From contig JALHNJ010000009.1 of assembly GCA_022843585.1 (NCBI GenBank), forward strand, positions 62,001 to 126,000: 64,000 nucleotides of DNA. Direction: 5' to 3'. Under the pieces are notes generated by a model. The model saw nothing but the letters and a program-made list of their open reading frames with translations. It did no database searches and was not told the DNA's origin. The DNA is from Chitinophagaceae bacterium. Its GTDB lineage: Bacteria > Bacteroidota > Bacteroidia > Chitinophagales > Chitinophagaceae. Below are positions 16,151 through 24,479 of this stretch, in pieces; within the stretch, counting starts at the first letter, position 1; each line of letters opens with the position of its first letter. A program made the translations under genes and the position numbers.

Positions 16151-16492
16151 ATGCATACTGCAGTGGAACATATCGAGCAAATTGTTTCTAAAGCTGGTGA
16201 TCTGGCCGAAACAAAGATGGAGATCTGGAAATTAAAAGCTGCAAGCAAAATATCTGAAACGGTATCATCACTTATTTCTTTAATAGCAATTATAATATTG
16301 GCAGCCGCCGCACTAATTATATTAAGCTTTGGTGCTGCCTTTTGGATTGGAAAAGAATTAGATAATACCAGTTACGGTTTTTTTATAGTGGGTGGTTTTT
16401 ATGCTCTTATCGGACTATTAGTTTTTGTTTTCCGGAAAGACTTGATAAAAGCTCCTTTGAGCAATCTTATTGCTGATAAAATTGCTAAATAA
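16151..16492 (+). CDS. Holin-X/DUF1469-type membrane protein
   Basis: 113 residues: an amphipathic N-terminal helix (EHIEQIVSKAGDLAETKMEIWKL), then two hydrophobic helices (about 38-63 and 74-92) separated by a short turn, and a charged tail. This matches the 'phage holin family / Actinobacterial Holin-X (DUF1469)' group, which is chromosomal and not linked to phage here. Usual partners are YtxH and small hydrophilic proteins, as in this window. Function unknown, possibly envelope maintenance. Confidence 0.78.
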   Translation: MHTAVEHIEQIVSKAGDLAETKMEIWKLKAASKISETVSSLISLIAIIILAAAALIILSFGAAFWIGKELDNTSYGFFIVGGFYALIGLLVFVFRKDLIKAPLSNLIADKIAK

Positions 16493-16497
16493 AATTT

Positions 16498-16851
16498 ATG
16501 AAGCAGCCGTCCTCAATTGAAAATTTAGAACTCCGGATTAAAGAGCTGGAACTTCAGTATGCAGAACAAGTTGCAGACATTAAGCAGTCAGCCGCCGGAC
16601 TTATAGACAGTGTGTCTCCAATGCAAATTTTAAAAAGCACACTCAGAAACGTTGTAACAACTCCCGGCCTAAGAGGGAATCTAATTGATACAGCAGTAGG
16701 TCTCGGTGCAGGATTTCTTGGTAAGAAATTATTGGTGAAAAAGACAGGCGGAATATTCGGAAAGATTACCGGTTCTGCTTTACAATTACTGCTTACAAAT
16801 TTTGTAAGCCAAAAGCTACACCAGGCAAGAGAAGACAATTCCTCAGAATAG
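16498..16851 (+). CDS. Hypothetical protein with amphipathic helices
   Basis: 117 residues, not assigned to a family. The N-terminal third is a charged coiled coil (ENLELRIKELELQYAEQVADIK); the middle has a Gly-rich hydrophobic segment (IDTAVGLGAGFLGKKLLVKK) and the end is mildly hydrophobic (GSALQLLLTNFVSQKL). It starts five bases after the holin-like gene, so the two are cotranscribed. It probably works at the membrane with YtxH and the holin-like protein. Confidence 0.72.
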   Translation: MKQPSSIENLELRIKELELQYAEQVADIKQSAAGLIDSVSPMQILKSTLRNVVTTPGLRGNLIDTAVGLGAGFLGKKLLVKKTGGIFGKITGSALQLLLTNFVSQKLHQAREDNSSE

Positions 16852-16876
16852 CTCATTATCCTTTACTTTATTAATT

Positions 16877-16884
16877 TATATTTG
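16877..16884 (+). promoter_or_regulatory. -7 box before the AI-2E family gene
   Basis: TATATTTG matches TAnnTTTG, 54 bases before the ATG at 16939; the -33 side is weak. Confidence 0.4.
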
Positions 16885-16938
16885 GTATAGACAAGAGTGT
16901 ATATCATGTACATTTTTGTCTTTTGAAATGTCTGCCTG

Positions 16939-18018
16939 ATGAATATTAAATTTAATAACCGGGTCAAACAAGTACTCCTGCTTGGGTTGCTTATTCTGCT
17001 TGTTTGGATATCAATTAAAGAATTGGTTATATGTCTCCCTGGTTTGCTGGGTGCAGTTACTTTATACATTTTAAGCCGGGCTAACTATTTTCAACTCATT
17101 TATAAAAAGAAATGGAAGAAAGGTAGAGCCGCAGGGCTCTTTATTCTTTATTATCTTATTTTACTAGGACTACCTGTTTTTTTAGCAACAACACTCATAA
17201 GCCCCAAAATAAATACTTTTCTAAACGATCCTACTGCTATGATTGGCAGTGTAAAAACAGCTGTATTACAAGTGCAGGAAAAAATTGGATTTGAGTTTGT
17301 TACGGAAAAATCGTTGGCAGGTTCTCTTGAAAAAGTAACCGAAATTCTGCCCTCACTTCTTAATAGTACCGCCAACCTGATTACCAACCTTGCCATCATG
17401 TTATTTTTTCTTTACTATATGCTTTATTATGGAAAAGAGATAGAAAGAACATTATTTCACATTATCCCATTGAAGGATGATAATATTACCATGCTTGCAT
17501 CAGAAACAAAAAGAGTAGTGAAAGCAAATGCTCTTGGCATTCCATTGATATCCATCATTCAGGGTCTCACCGCCACATTAGGATATTTTATTTTCGGGGT
17601 AAACGAGTGGGCTTTATGGGGTTTTCTAACAGGTGTATTTGCCTTTTTTCCTGTGGTGGGTACAATGCTGGTTTGGGTGCCGCTGGTAGTTTATACTTAT
17701 GTAAGTGGTGATACTGGTATGGCCATTGGATTAGGCCTATATAGCATTATAGTCACAGGCAATGTAGATTATATCTCAAGGATTACTATCATGAGAAAAC
17801 TGGGTGATGTACATCCCGTTATCACTGTTCTGGGTATCATTATTGGGTTGGGCCTATTTGGCTTTATTGGTCTTGTTTTTGGCCCACTACTGGTAAGTTA
17901 TATCATTTTATTATTCAAAATATACATGAATGAATTTGTTGATCCGCTGGCGGATGAATACAATCTTTCAGAAACCAGTATTGTTGCTACCGAGGAGCAG
18001 GCAAAAACAGAAAAATAA
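16939..18018 (+). CDS. AI-2E family permease (PerM/YdiK type)
   Basis: Polytopic membrane protein of the AI-2E transporter superfamily, whose members export autoinducer-2, or act as Na+/H+ antiporters; the substrate here is unknown. Features are a paired N-terminal helix, a long extracytoplasmic amphipathic region (about residues 90-145), then five or more helices with the family motifs GIPLISIIQGLTATLGYFIFG, FAFFPVVGTMLVWVP and GLFGFIGLVFGPLL. Length 359 aa is typical. It comes after the small envelope genes but has its own promoter match. Confidence 0.88.
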   Translation: MNIKFNNRVKQVLLLGLLILLVWISIKELVICLPGLLGAVTLYILSRANYFQLIYKKKWKKGRAAGLFILYYLILLGLPVFLATTLISPKINTFLNDPTAMIGSVKTAVLQVQEKIGFEFVTEKSLAGSLEKVTEILPSLLNSTANLITNLAIMLFFLYYMLYYGKEIERTLFHIIPLKDDNITMLASETKRVVKANALGIPLISIIQGLTATLGYFIFGVNEWALWGFLTGVFAFFPVVGTMLVWVPLVVYTYVSGDTGMAIGLGLYSIIVTGNVDYISRITIMRKLGDVHPVITVLGIIIGLGLFGFIGLVFGPLLVSYIILLFKIYMNEFVDPLADEYNLSETSIVATEEQAKTEK

Positions 18019-18024
18019 CCAGCA

Positions 18025-18567
18025 CTAATTGTAATACGGACTTATCATCCAATATACCACCACACCCGTTACAGCTACATAAAACCAAATAGGCCAGGTA
18101 ATACGAACCAGCTTTTTATGTTTTTCAAATTCTCCGGTAAGGCCTCTATAGGCAGAAAAGAGAATAAAAGGAAGAATAATACCTGCTAATGGAATATGTG
18201 TAAAGAGTATGATATAATAAATAGTCTTTTCAATTCCCTCTCCACCGAATTTTGTACTTCCTGTAAATAAATGATGGCAGATATAGCTTATTAAAAAGAG
18301 TATGGATAAAAACATAGCAGCAAACATTATATTTCTATGCAGCTTATAATTCTTTGCTTTTACAGCCACCAATGCTGCAACCAATAATACAGCTACGCAA
18401 GAGTTAATTATTGCGTTTGCCTTTGCAAATAAATGCAGATCAAACCCTAAGTCAACCTCTAATTTCACCTGACTTAATGCAGTTATCGCAATAAATACAA
18501 TCGCCGAAAAGATAAAAATCAGCATCTTTGCTTTCTTATCATTTTTTTTCCATGCTGCTTGCAACAT
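18025..18567 (-). CDS. DUF420 membrane protein
   Basis: Five-helix membrane protein of the DUF420 family (relatives include YozB). Conserved histidines are in HLFAKANAIINS, YKLHRNIMFAAM, YICHHLF and LFTHIPLAG, suggesting heme or metal contact. DUF420 genes usually accompany cytochrome oxidase assembly genes, as here: the start lies three bases past the end of the SCO gene. A role in oxidase assembly is inferred from context. Confidence 0.85.
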   Translation of the reverse strand: MLQAAWKKNDKKAKMLIFIFSAIVFIAITALSQVKLEVDLGFDLHLFAKANAIINSCVAVLLVAALVAVKAKNYKLHRNIMFAAMFLSILFLISYICHHLFTGSTKFGGEGIEKTIYYIILFTHIPLAGIILPFILFSAYRGLTGEFEKHKKLVRITWPIWFYVAVTGVVVYWMISPYYN

Positions 18568-18570
18568 ATA

Positions 18571-19368
18571 CTATGTTTTTTTTCTAAAAAAGAAGAATAG
18601 TAAGCCTACGCCAAATATGGCAATTAAAAATACAACTGCCATCAATTGTAATTTTCCATCAAAGAAACTTTTCGCTTTGGGATCTTTTTCCATGGTTAGC
18701 AAAACAAGGTCTTTAGATAGATCCTTTAACGCCAGCGAATCTAAACCATGATAGTAACCTCTTACATGTCTATTGCTATCTATTAAAACAAAATGATCGG
18801 TATGAACAAAATCTGTATCAATGCCCATTCCATCCTGTGCAGGTATTTTAAGTTCATTGATTATTAAATCATAGATTTCCTTTTTCTCACCCGTTAGCAG
18901 CCACCATTGTTCGGGGTTTATTTGAAATTTATCTGCCCAAAATTTAAGTCGCTCTACAGAATCTCTTTCCGGGTCTATACTAAAAGAAATAAAGTGCACT
19001 TTTTTGTTAGTTCTATCGCCAACTCTTTGTCCGTTATGAATCGACTCTGCCAACCGCTTCATATTCTTGGTAAGGCTTGGACAAATTGTAGGACAACGGG
19101 TAAAAAAGAAATCGGCAATAATGATTTTGCCTTTCAGGCTATCTAATGTTACTTTTTTCCCTTCCTGGTTCACAAAAGAAAAATCAGCCACCTGGTGCCA
19201 GGCGGTATCGTTTACTTTTTTACCCTTCTTGGTTACAGAAACGACAGAATCCGGAAGATAATGCTTCGGCATTGCCACTGCAGTTTCACTTTTTCTTTTT
19301 ACGATAAAGTAGGCTAATAACGGCAGCAATATTGCCAGCATTACCGCATACAATGCTTTCTGATTCAC
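18571..19368 (-). CDS. SCO1/SenC family copper chaperone
   Basis: Membrane-anchored thioredoxin-fold protein that delivers copper to the CuA site of oxidase subunit II. A signal anchor (about residues 5-24) is followed by a thioredoxin fold with the copper motif CPTIC (in FFTRCPTICPSL, about 93-105) and the third ligand His in DFVHTDHFVLID; a second hydrophobic helix lies at the very C-terminus (VVFLIAIFGVGLLFFFF), which is uncommon for SCO proteins and would give a two-pass topology. It is separated from the upstream oxidase genes by an intrinsic terminator and is coupled to DUF420. Confidence 0.92.
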   Translation of the reverse strand: MNQKALYAVMLAILLPLLAYFIVKRKSETAVAMPKHYLPDSVVSVTKKGKKVNDTAWHQVADFSFVNQEGKKVTLDSLKGKIIIADFFFTRCPTICPSLTKNMKRLAESIHNGQRVGDRTNKKVHFISFSIDPERDSVERLKFWADKFQINPEQWWLLTGEKKEIYDLIINELKIPAQDGMGIDTDFVHTDHFVLIDSNRHVRGYYHGLDSLALKDLSKDLVLLTMEKDPKAKSFFDGKLQLMAVVFLIAIFGVGLLFFFFRKKT

Positions 19369-19377
19369 TCTCTATAT

Positions 19378-19433
19378 TTAAAAATAAAAACCATTAAACC
19401 CTGCTTGTCAACAAGTATCAGGCTTAATGGTTT
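19378..19433 (-). terminator. Intrinsic terminator after the oxidase operon
   Basis: On the minus strand AAACCATTAA / TTAATGGTTT form a 10-bp outer stem with an inner CCTG/CAGG and CTTG/CAAG helix, followed by TTTTTATTTTT. It lies between the subunit IV gene and SCO. Confidence 0.75.
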
Positions 19434-19452
19434 GGTTTGATTAAAAATCACT

Positions 19453-19947
19453 TTATTCTTTTCCGCTCTTTTCTACGGGCTTCTCGTCGGCTTTATCTGA
19501 CTTATGATGCTTTGCAGGAGTAGTTGTTTCTTTAAAATGCAAATCGTAAGTATTTCTCAGATTTTTGTATGAATTGCCCTCATAAATAAAGGCAAAAATG
19601 AACCATACAAATAAAAGTAATGGCACAATGATCGTCATGATCATGTTCTTTATTTCATCACCAAGGTGCATGAATATAGAAACAATCCAGTAAGCTTTTA
19701 AAAGAGTTAAAATACATACTACCCCTTTAAAAAGTAGTATCAAAAAATCCCGGTTAACCTCTCCTTTATGCAGGTTATAAATCAATAGTCCAATCGCCAA
19801 TTCTACGATGGTAACAACCGATAACAAGATCGTCGTCTTTTTTACCCGCTTCTTAAATTCCGCATCATCTGTATGATGATGAAAACTTACTTCAGGGTAT
19901 GCTGCTGAGGGAGAAATGTCTTTTGTTGGATCGTAATGATTACTCAT
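19453..19947 (-). CDS. Cytochrome c oxidase subunit IV family protein
   Basis: Small accessory subunit of the aa3-type oxidase. After a soluble N-terminus with several His residues (FHHHTDDAEFKKRVKKTT) there are three hydrophobic helices (about residues 35-55, 66-90 and 100-122), as in prokaryotic COX4/CtaF proteins, then a hydrophilic Lys-rich tail of about 35 residues. It is the last structural oxidase gene before the terminator. Confidence 0.85.
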   Translation of the reverse strand: MSNHYDPTKDISPSAAYPEVSFHHHTDDAEFKKRVKKTTILLSVVTIVELAIGLLIYNLHKGEVNRDFLILLFKGVVCILTLLKAYWIVSIFMHLGDEIKNMIMTIIVPLLLFVWFIFAFIYEGNSYKNLRNTYDLHFKETTTPAKHHKSDKADEKPVEKSGKE

Positions 19948-19970
19948 AATCTATATAGCTTCAAAAATTA

Positions 19971-20846
19971 TTAAATAAGATAAAAACAAAGGAATACAAA
20001 TACCCAAACCAGGTCTACAAAGTGCCAGTACAATCCTGCCTTTTCTATCATCAGGTAATGACCTCTTTTTGCAAACACATCTTTCTGCGCCATCATTAGC
20101 ATTATTATATTAATGATTACTCCAGAAAATACGTGGAAACCATGGAAACCGGTAATGCCATAGAAGTATCCACCAAAAGCTACAGGTCCTTTTTCTCTAA
20201 CATGCATTTCAGCAAGGTTCACCATTCCTTTTAGTTGTGCATCAGACATTGCTGCCAGCTCTTTTGCAGAATGAGTATGATCATGACTTTGAACCAGGCT
20301 CACCAATGTTTCGTGTGAGGTATTACTTAATGCTGCTGTAAGTGCTGCATTGTCTTCAACCAGGTTACCCCAGGGGTTTCCTGTCATTGTTTGTCCAATC
20401 ATTTCAATTTTTCCATCAGCTAATACCGCATGTTCGCCGGTAATAAGGTGATGCCACTCCCAGGCTTGGCATCCTAAGAATGCAAGACCACCCACAATAG
20501 TCCACAACATCCATTTTATAACACCTTGCTTATCTCCTTTATGTCCGGCATGTACTGCCAGCACCATTGTAACAGAACTGATGATCAGTATAAACGTCAT
20601 CACACTCACAAACGCCAATGGAAGATTAGCATGCCCAGCTCCTGGGAAAGCATTGAAGACTACGTTTGGATCAGGCCAGAAGTTTTGGCTGAAACGAATA
20701 GATCCATAAGAAATAAGGAATGCGCCAAATGTAAAAGCGTCACTCATCAAAAAGTACCACATCATCAGTTTGCCGTACTCCATGTTGAAGGGGCTTTTAC
20801 CGCCGCTCCACCATTTGGTCTGATGTACTGTTCCTGTTGTAGCCAT
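19971..20846 (-). CDS. Cytochrome c oxidase subunit III (long form)
   Basis: Heme-copper oxidase subunit III, membrane helices only and no redox centre. The N-terminal part (SPFNMEYGKLMMWYFLMSDAF) and the C-terminal family motif GFHGFHVFSGVIINI plus YWHFVDLVWVFVF are clear. A hydrophilic insertion of roughly 85 residues (about 110-195, including SHDHTHSAKELA) interrupts the middle and makes this longer than the second subunit III encoded next to it. Both copies keep the usual C-terminal motif, so both are probably in or around the complex. Confidence 0.88.
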   Translation of the reverse strand: MATTGTVHQTKWWSGGKSPFNMEYGKLMMWYFLMSDAFTFGAFLISYGSIRFSQNFWPDPNVVFNAFPGAGHANLPLAFVSVMTFILIISSVTMVLAVHAGHKGDKQGVIKWMLWTIVGGLAFLGCQAWEWHHLITGEHAVLADGKIEMIGQTMTGNPWGNLVEDNAALTAALSNTSHETLVSLVQSHDHTHSAKELAAMSDAQLKGMVNLAEMHVREKGPVAFGGYFYGITGFHGFHVFSGVIINIIMLMMAQKDVFAKRGHYLMIEKAGLYWHFVDLVWVFVFLCFYLI

Positions 20847-20903
20847 GTTTATAAAATTCCTAATTAAAAAAAATTAATTCTCTATTATTCAACATTCTTA
20901 TTT

Positions 20904-21473
20904 CTATCCGCCAATTATTAAAAAGAACACTAATAAATAAATCCAAAGTGCATCTACAAAATGCCAGTACAATGCTGCCACTTCTATCGGTACTGAACTA
21001 TACAATTTTGTTTTACCGAAAAATGCTTTAATGAACATTACTATTAATGTAATAATGCCGCCCACCACATGTATTGCATGCAAACCGAATATCACATACA
21101 AAAATTGTCCGGCACCAGAACCTTTGAAAGTAATTCCCTGTGCCCACAAATTCTGGAATCCAAACCATTGCAACACTACAAACGCAACTCCCAGTAATAA
21201 AGTAATACCAATCAACGACCGGTATTTATTCATTTCCCTGTTTTTAAAAGAGCTCAATGCCATTTGCAAGGTTAAACTGCTTAAAACTATTACGGCAGTA
21301 GAAACCCAGAATTCATTTGGCAAATCAACCGACTTCCAGCCTGTCTGGTTACTTTTCACTATAAAAGCACTCGTCAACCCGGCAAACATCATTACAATAC
21401 TGCCTATTGCCACCCACAACGTAAACTTGTGTGGATGCATTTTCTTTTTTTGTTCTAAACTCACAGTACTCAT
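20904..21473 (-). CDS. Cytochrome c oxidase subunit III (short form)
   Basis: A 189-residue, five-helix subunit III. Motifs are HKFTLWVAIGSIVMMFAGL at the N-terminus and GLHAIHVVGGIITL and YWHFVDALWIYLLV at the C-terminus. It lacks the hydrophilic insertion of its neighbour. Two adjacent subunit III-type genes are usual in Bacteroidota ACIII-oxidase clusters as I know them. Confidence 0.88.
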   Translation of the reverse strand: MSTVSLEQKKKMHPHKFTLWVAIGSIVMMFAGLTSAFIVKSNQTGWKSVDLPNEFWVSTAVIVLSSLTLQMALSSFKNREMNKYRSLIGITLLLGVAFVVLQWFGFQNLWAQGITFKGSGAGQFLYVIFGLHAIHVVGGIITLIVMFIKAFFGKTKLYSSVPIEVAALYWHFVDALWIYLLVFFLIIGG

Positions 21474-21545
21474 ATATCGAATTCAAAAAAACAAAATTAA
21501 AAAGTCGAAAATCCAATTGATCTATCAGACTCCTCTTTTTACTTA

Positions 21546-22430
21546 TCAAACTTTACTTAATAACATTGCTAACATTACCACTGGCAAATACATATAACTT
21601 CCAAACATCACTTGTCTTGCCGAACCCACATCCATCTTTTTATACAAAGTCACACATCTTCCAATCATAAATAAGTTTGCTAATCCTATCAACACTAAAC
21701 TTATTATTCCCTGTGTATCATCGTAGCTACACATTCCTATAAAATAAGGAGCCAGTGTAACCGGAATCAATAACAGCGAATACATGATCGTTTGTAACGC
21801 TGTAAATTTTGTTGGTCCTTTGTCTGCTGGCAACAACTTAAATCCTGCTGTTGAGTAATCTTTGTGTGCCACCCAGGCAATAGCCCAAAAATGGGGGAAT
21901 TGCCAAAAGAATTGAAACGCAAACAATACCCAACCACCAATGCCCAGGTTATTATCACCTGCTGCCCAGCCAATCAAACAAGGTAAAGCTCCCGGCACAG
22001 CACCTACTAACACCGCTATTGAATTTACTTTCTTCAATGGCGTATAAATAAATGCGTACAGAAATAAACTAAACGCTGCTAAACCTGCTGCCAGCCAGTT
22101 AAAATAGTTACCGAGTATAAATACACCAAATGCTCCGGTTGCAATGGAAAAAATCCATCCTTCCGTAACACTCATACGGCCTGATGCTACCGGACGTGTT
22201 GCTGTCCGCTTCATCATCGCATCGGTATCCTTTTCAACTACCTGGTTAATGGCATTCGCACTGCCTGTTACCAACATCCCACCTGCAAAGAGCAATAGTA
22301 TCATCGTCCAACGGTTCCTCACATAATCATCAGAACCTTGAGTCAGCAGAAAACTAATAACACTGCTGAACACCACCATGATACTCAGCGAAGGCTTCAT
22401 TAACTGTAAATAGTCCTTGATCTTCTTCAT
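21546..22430 (-). CDS. ctaB: Protoheme IX farnesyltransferase (heme O synthase)
   Basis: Converts heme B to heme O by adding a farnesyl group, the first step to the heme A of the oxidase. UbiA-fold membrane protein with about nine helices. The prenyl-diphosphate/Mg site is NAINQVVEKDTDAMMKRTATRP (seen as NQVVEKDTD and KRTATRP), the second loop is AHKDYSTAGFKLLP. 294 aa is normal. It lies within the oxidase gene run; the heme A synthase is not in the window. Confidence 0.94.
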   Translation of the reverse strand: MKKIKDYLQLMKPSLSIMVVFSSVISFLLTQGSDDYVRNRWTMILLLFAGGMLVTGSANAINQVVEKDTDAMMKRTATRPVASGRMSVTEGWIFSIATGAFGVFILGNYFNWLAAGLAAFSLFLYAFIYTPLKKVNSIAVLVGAVPGALPCLIGWAAGDNNLGIGGWVLFAFQFFWQFPHFWAIAWVAHKDYSTAGFKLLPADKGPTKFTALQTIMYSLLLIPVTLAPYFIGMCSYDDTQGIISLVLIGLANLFMIGRCVTLYKKMDVGSARQVMFGSYMYLPVVMLAMLLSKV

Positions 22431-22507
22431 TCAGCCACCGCTATATTTTAAGAACATAAAATTTATGCTCCCATCTTCATTACTACTATCAACTTCGTTG
22501 CATCGCA

Positions 22508-22527
22508 CCTGCCTACCGTCAGGCAGG
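22508..22527. repeat. Short palindromic repeat
   Basis: CCTGCCT-ACCGTC-AGGCAGG is a 7-bp inverted repeat in the 168-base gap between the subunit I and heme O synthase genes. Its GC content is out of line with the surroundings. Similar CCTGCC(N)GGCAGG palindromes are dispersed in many Bacteroidota genomes; copy number here cannot be judged from one window. Confidence 0.5.
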
Positions 22528-22598
22528 CTCTTCATCGTTCTGTTCTCTACTCACCACCTTTGGGGTTTTCCTATTCACCACCCACTACTCACCATTTA

Positions 22599-24404
22599 CT
22601 AATGCTTACTCTCATTCTCACCAATCGGCTCCGTTTGCGGAATAAAATCTCTTCCGTCTTTTGCATAGTCATATGCCCAACGGTGTACTTCAGGAATTTC
22701 TCCATCCCAGTTACCGTGACCCGGACGAAGTGGTGTAGTCCACTCCAATGTATTTGCACCCCATGGATTTGGATTAGTTACTTTTCTTCCTTTGAAAATA
22801 GAGTAGAAGAAATTAAACACAAACATTAATTGTACTGCAAATACTATAATAGAAACAATAGTGATCATTTTATCCAGCTCAGGGAAATCATTGAATGACA
22901 CCCATCCTCTTTTATCTAGATAACGGCGTGGAATACCCGCAAGACCCTGGTAGTGCATTGGCCAGAAGATCAGGTAAGATCCAATCATTGTTACCCAGAA
23001 GTGGATATAGCCTAATGTGCTATTCATATAGCGGCCAAACATTTTGGGGAACCAATGATAGATACCAGCAAACATTCCAAACATAGAAGCCACACCCATT
23101 ACAATGTGGAAGTGTGCTACCACAAACATGGTATCATGCAAGTGAATATCAATGGTTGAGTTACCCAGGAAGATACCTGTTAAACCACCGGAGATAAATA
23201 AGCTTACAAAGCCAATAGCAAATAATGTGGCCGGTGTAAAGCGAATATTACCTCTCCACAATGTGGTTAGCCAGTTAAATACTTTAATGGCTGATGGCAC
23301 CGCAATTAATAGTGTAAGTAATACGAATATCGAACCGAGGAATGGATTCAACCCTGTAACAAACATGTGGTGAGCCCAAACCAGGAAGGCAAGAATTGTA
23401 ATTGCAAATAGAGAGCCTAACATTGCCATATAACCAAAGATTGGTTTACGGCTATTTACTGAAAGAATCTCTGATACCATTCCCATTGCTGGTAATAAGA
23501 TGATGTACACCTCAGGGTGACCTAAGAACCAGAACAAGTGCTGGAACAAAATAGCACTACCGCCTTCATTCGCTAATATTTCACCGTTTACAACAATGTC
23601 GCTCAGGTAGAAACTTGTACCAAGGTTACGATCGAACAGTAATAATATTAAACCAGATAACAATACCGGGAATGATAATACGCCTAATACAGCAGTAAAG
23701 AACAATGCCCAGATAGTTAATGGCATTCTGGTCATACTCATACCTTTTGTACGAAGATTAAGTATAGTAGAAATATAATTCAAACCGCCCAATAAGGAAG
23801 ACACAACGAATAATGCCATACTAACGATCCACAAATCCATACCCAGCTTAGAGCCGGAAGATGCTTGTCCCAATGCACTCAATGGCGGATACACCGTCCA
23901 ACCTCCAGATGCAGGACCTGTTGAGATAAACAATGATGAAATCATTACCACACTGGCTAAGAAGAAGAACCAGTAAGAAAGCATATTCAAAAATGGAGAA
24001 GCCATATCTCTTGCTCCAATTTGTAGTGGAATTAAAAAGTTAGCGAAGGTTCCGCTCAATCCGGCTGTCAATACAAAGAATACCAACACCGTACCATGCA
24101 TGGTAATTAATGCATAATAAAATTCTGGTTGTATCTGTCCGCCTTTGGCCCAGTTACCGAAAAATGTTTCCAGTATCGGGAAGCTTTGGCCCGGATAACC
24201 TAATTGCAAACGAAATAGCACCGAAAATAAACCACCAACGATAGCCCAAATAATACCTGTTATTAAAAACTGTTTGGCAATGGTTTTGTGATCCATGCTA
24301 AAGATGTACTTAGAAACAAATGTTTCTTTATGATGGCCGTGTGAATGAGCATCATGATGCTCCACATGTGCTGCTCCGGATTGTACATTTATTGCTTCGC
24401 TCAT
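22599..24404 (-). CDS. ctaD: Cytochrome c oxidase subunit I (aa3 type)
   Basis: Catalytic subunit: reduces oxygen at the heme a3-CuB centre and pumps protons. About 12 helices. Ligands seen: low-spin heme His in ITMHGTVLVFF and in VVAHFHIVMG; CuB His and the His-Tyr cross-link in FLGHPEVYIILLP; the CuB pair in WAHHMFVTG; heme a3 His in HFH. The HPEVY form marks an A-type oxidase. I chose ATG 24404 (MSEAINVQSG); an upstream in-frame ATG at 24446 would add 14 hydrophilic residues. The N-terminus is His-rich (HHDAHSHGHH). It is preceded by subunit II. Confidence 0.95.
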   Translation of the reverse strand: MSEAINVQSGAAHVEHHDAHSHGHHKETFVSKYIFSMDHKTIAKQFLITGIIWAIVGGLFSVLFRLQLGYPGQSFPILETFFGNWAKGGQIQPEFYYALITMHGTVLVFFVLTAGLSGTFANFLIPLQIGARDMASPFLNMLSYWFFFLASVVMISSLFISTGPASGGWTVYPPLSALGQASSGSKLGMDLWIVSMALFVVSSLLGGLNYISTILNLRTKGMSMTRMPLTIWALFFTAVLGVLSFPVLLSGLILLLFDRNLGTSFYLSDIVVNGEILANEGGSAILFQHLFWFLGHPEVYIILLPAMGMVSEILSVNSRKPIFGYMAMLGSLFAITILAFLVWAHHMFVTGLNPFLGSIFVLLTLLIAVPSAIKVFNWLTTLWRGNIRFTPATLFAIGFVSLFISGGLTGIFLGNSTIDIHLHDTMFVVAHFHIVMGVASMFGMFAGIYHWFPKMFGRYMNSTLGYIHFWVTMIGSYLIFWPMHYQGLAGIPRRYLDKRGWVSFNDFPELDKMITIVSIIVFAVQLMFVFNFFYSIFKGRKVTNPNPWGANTLEWTTPLRPGHGNWDGEIPEVHRWAYDYAKDGRDFIPQTEPIGENESKH

Positions 24405-24479
24405 ATTCTTTTGTTTTGCCTCCGTTCCGTGAAAGGAGGATTTCAAATTCTTTTATTTATTCTATTGCCGTTATAGGCA

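Noticed and set aside
16151-16492. Prophage (holin-like gene)
   Set aside because: Holin-X/DUF1469 proteins are chromosomal; no phage structural, lysis or integrase genes are nearby.
21031-21597. 188-codon plus-strand frame over the short subunit III gene
   Set aside because: Antisense to a clear subunit III; composition is Asn/Ile/Thr-rich, as expected of a shadow.
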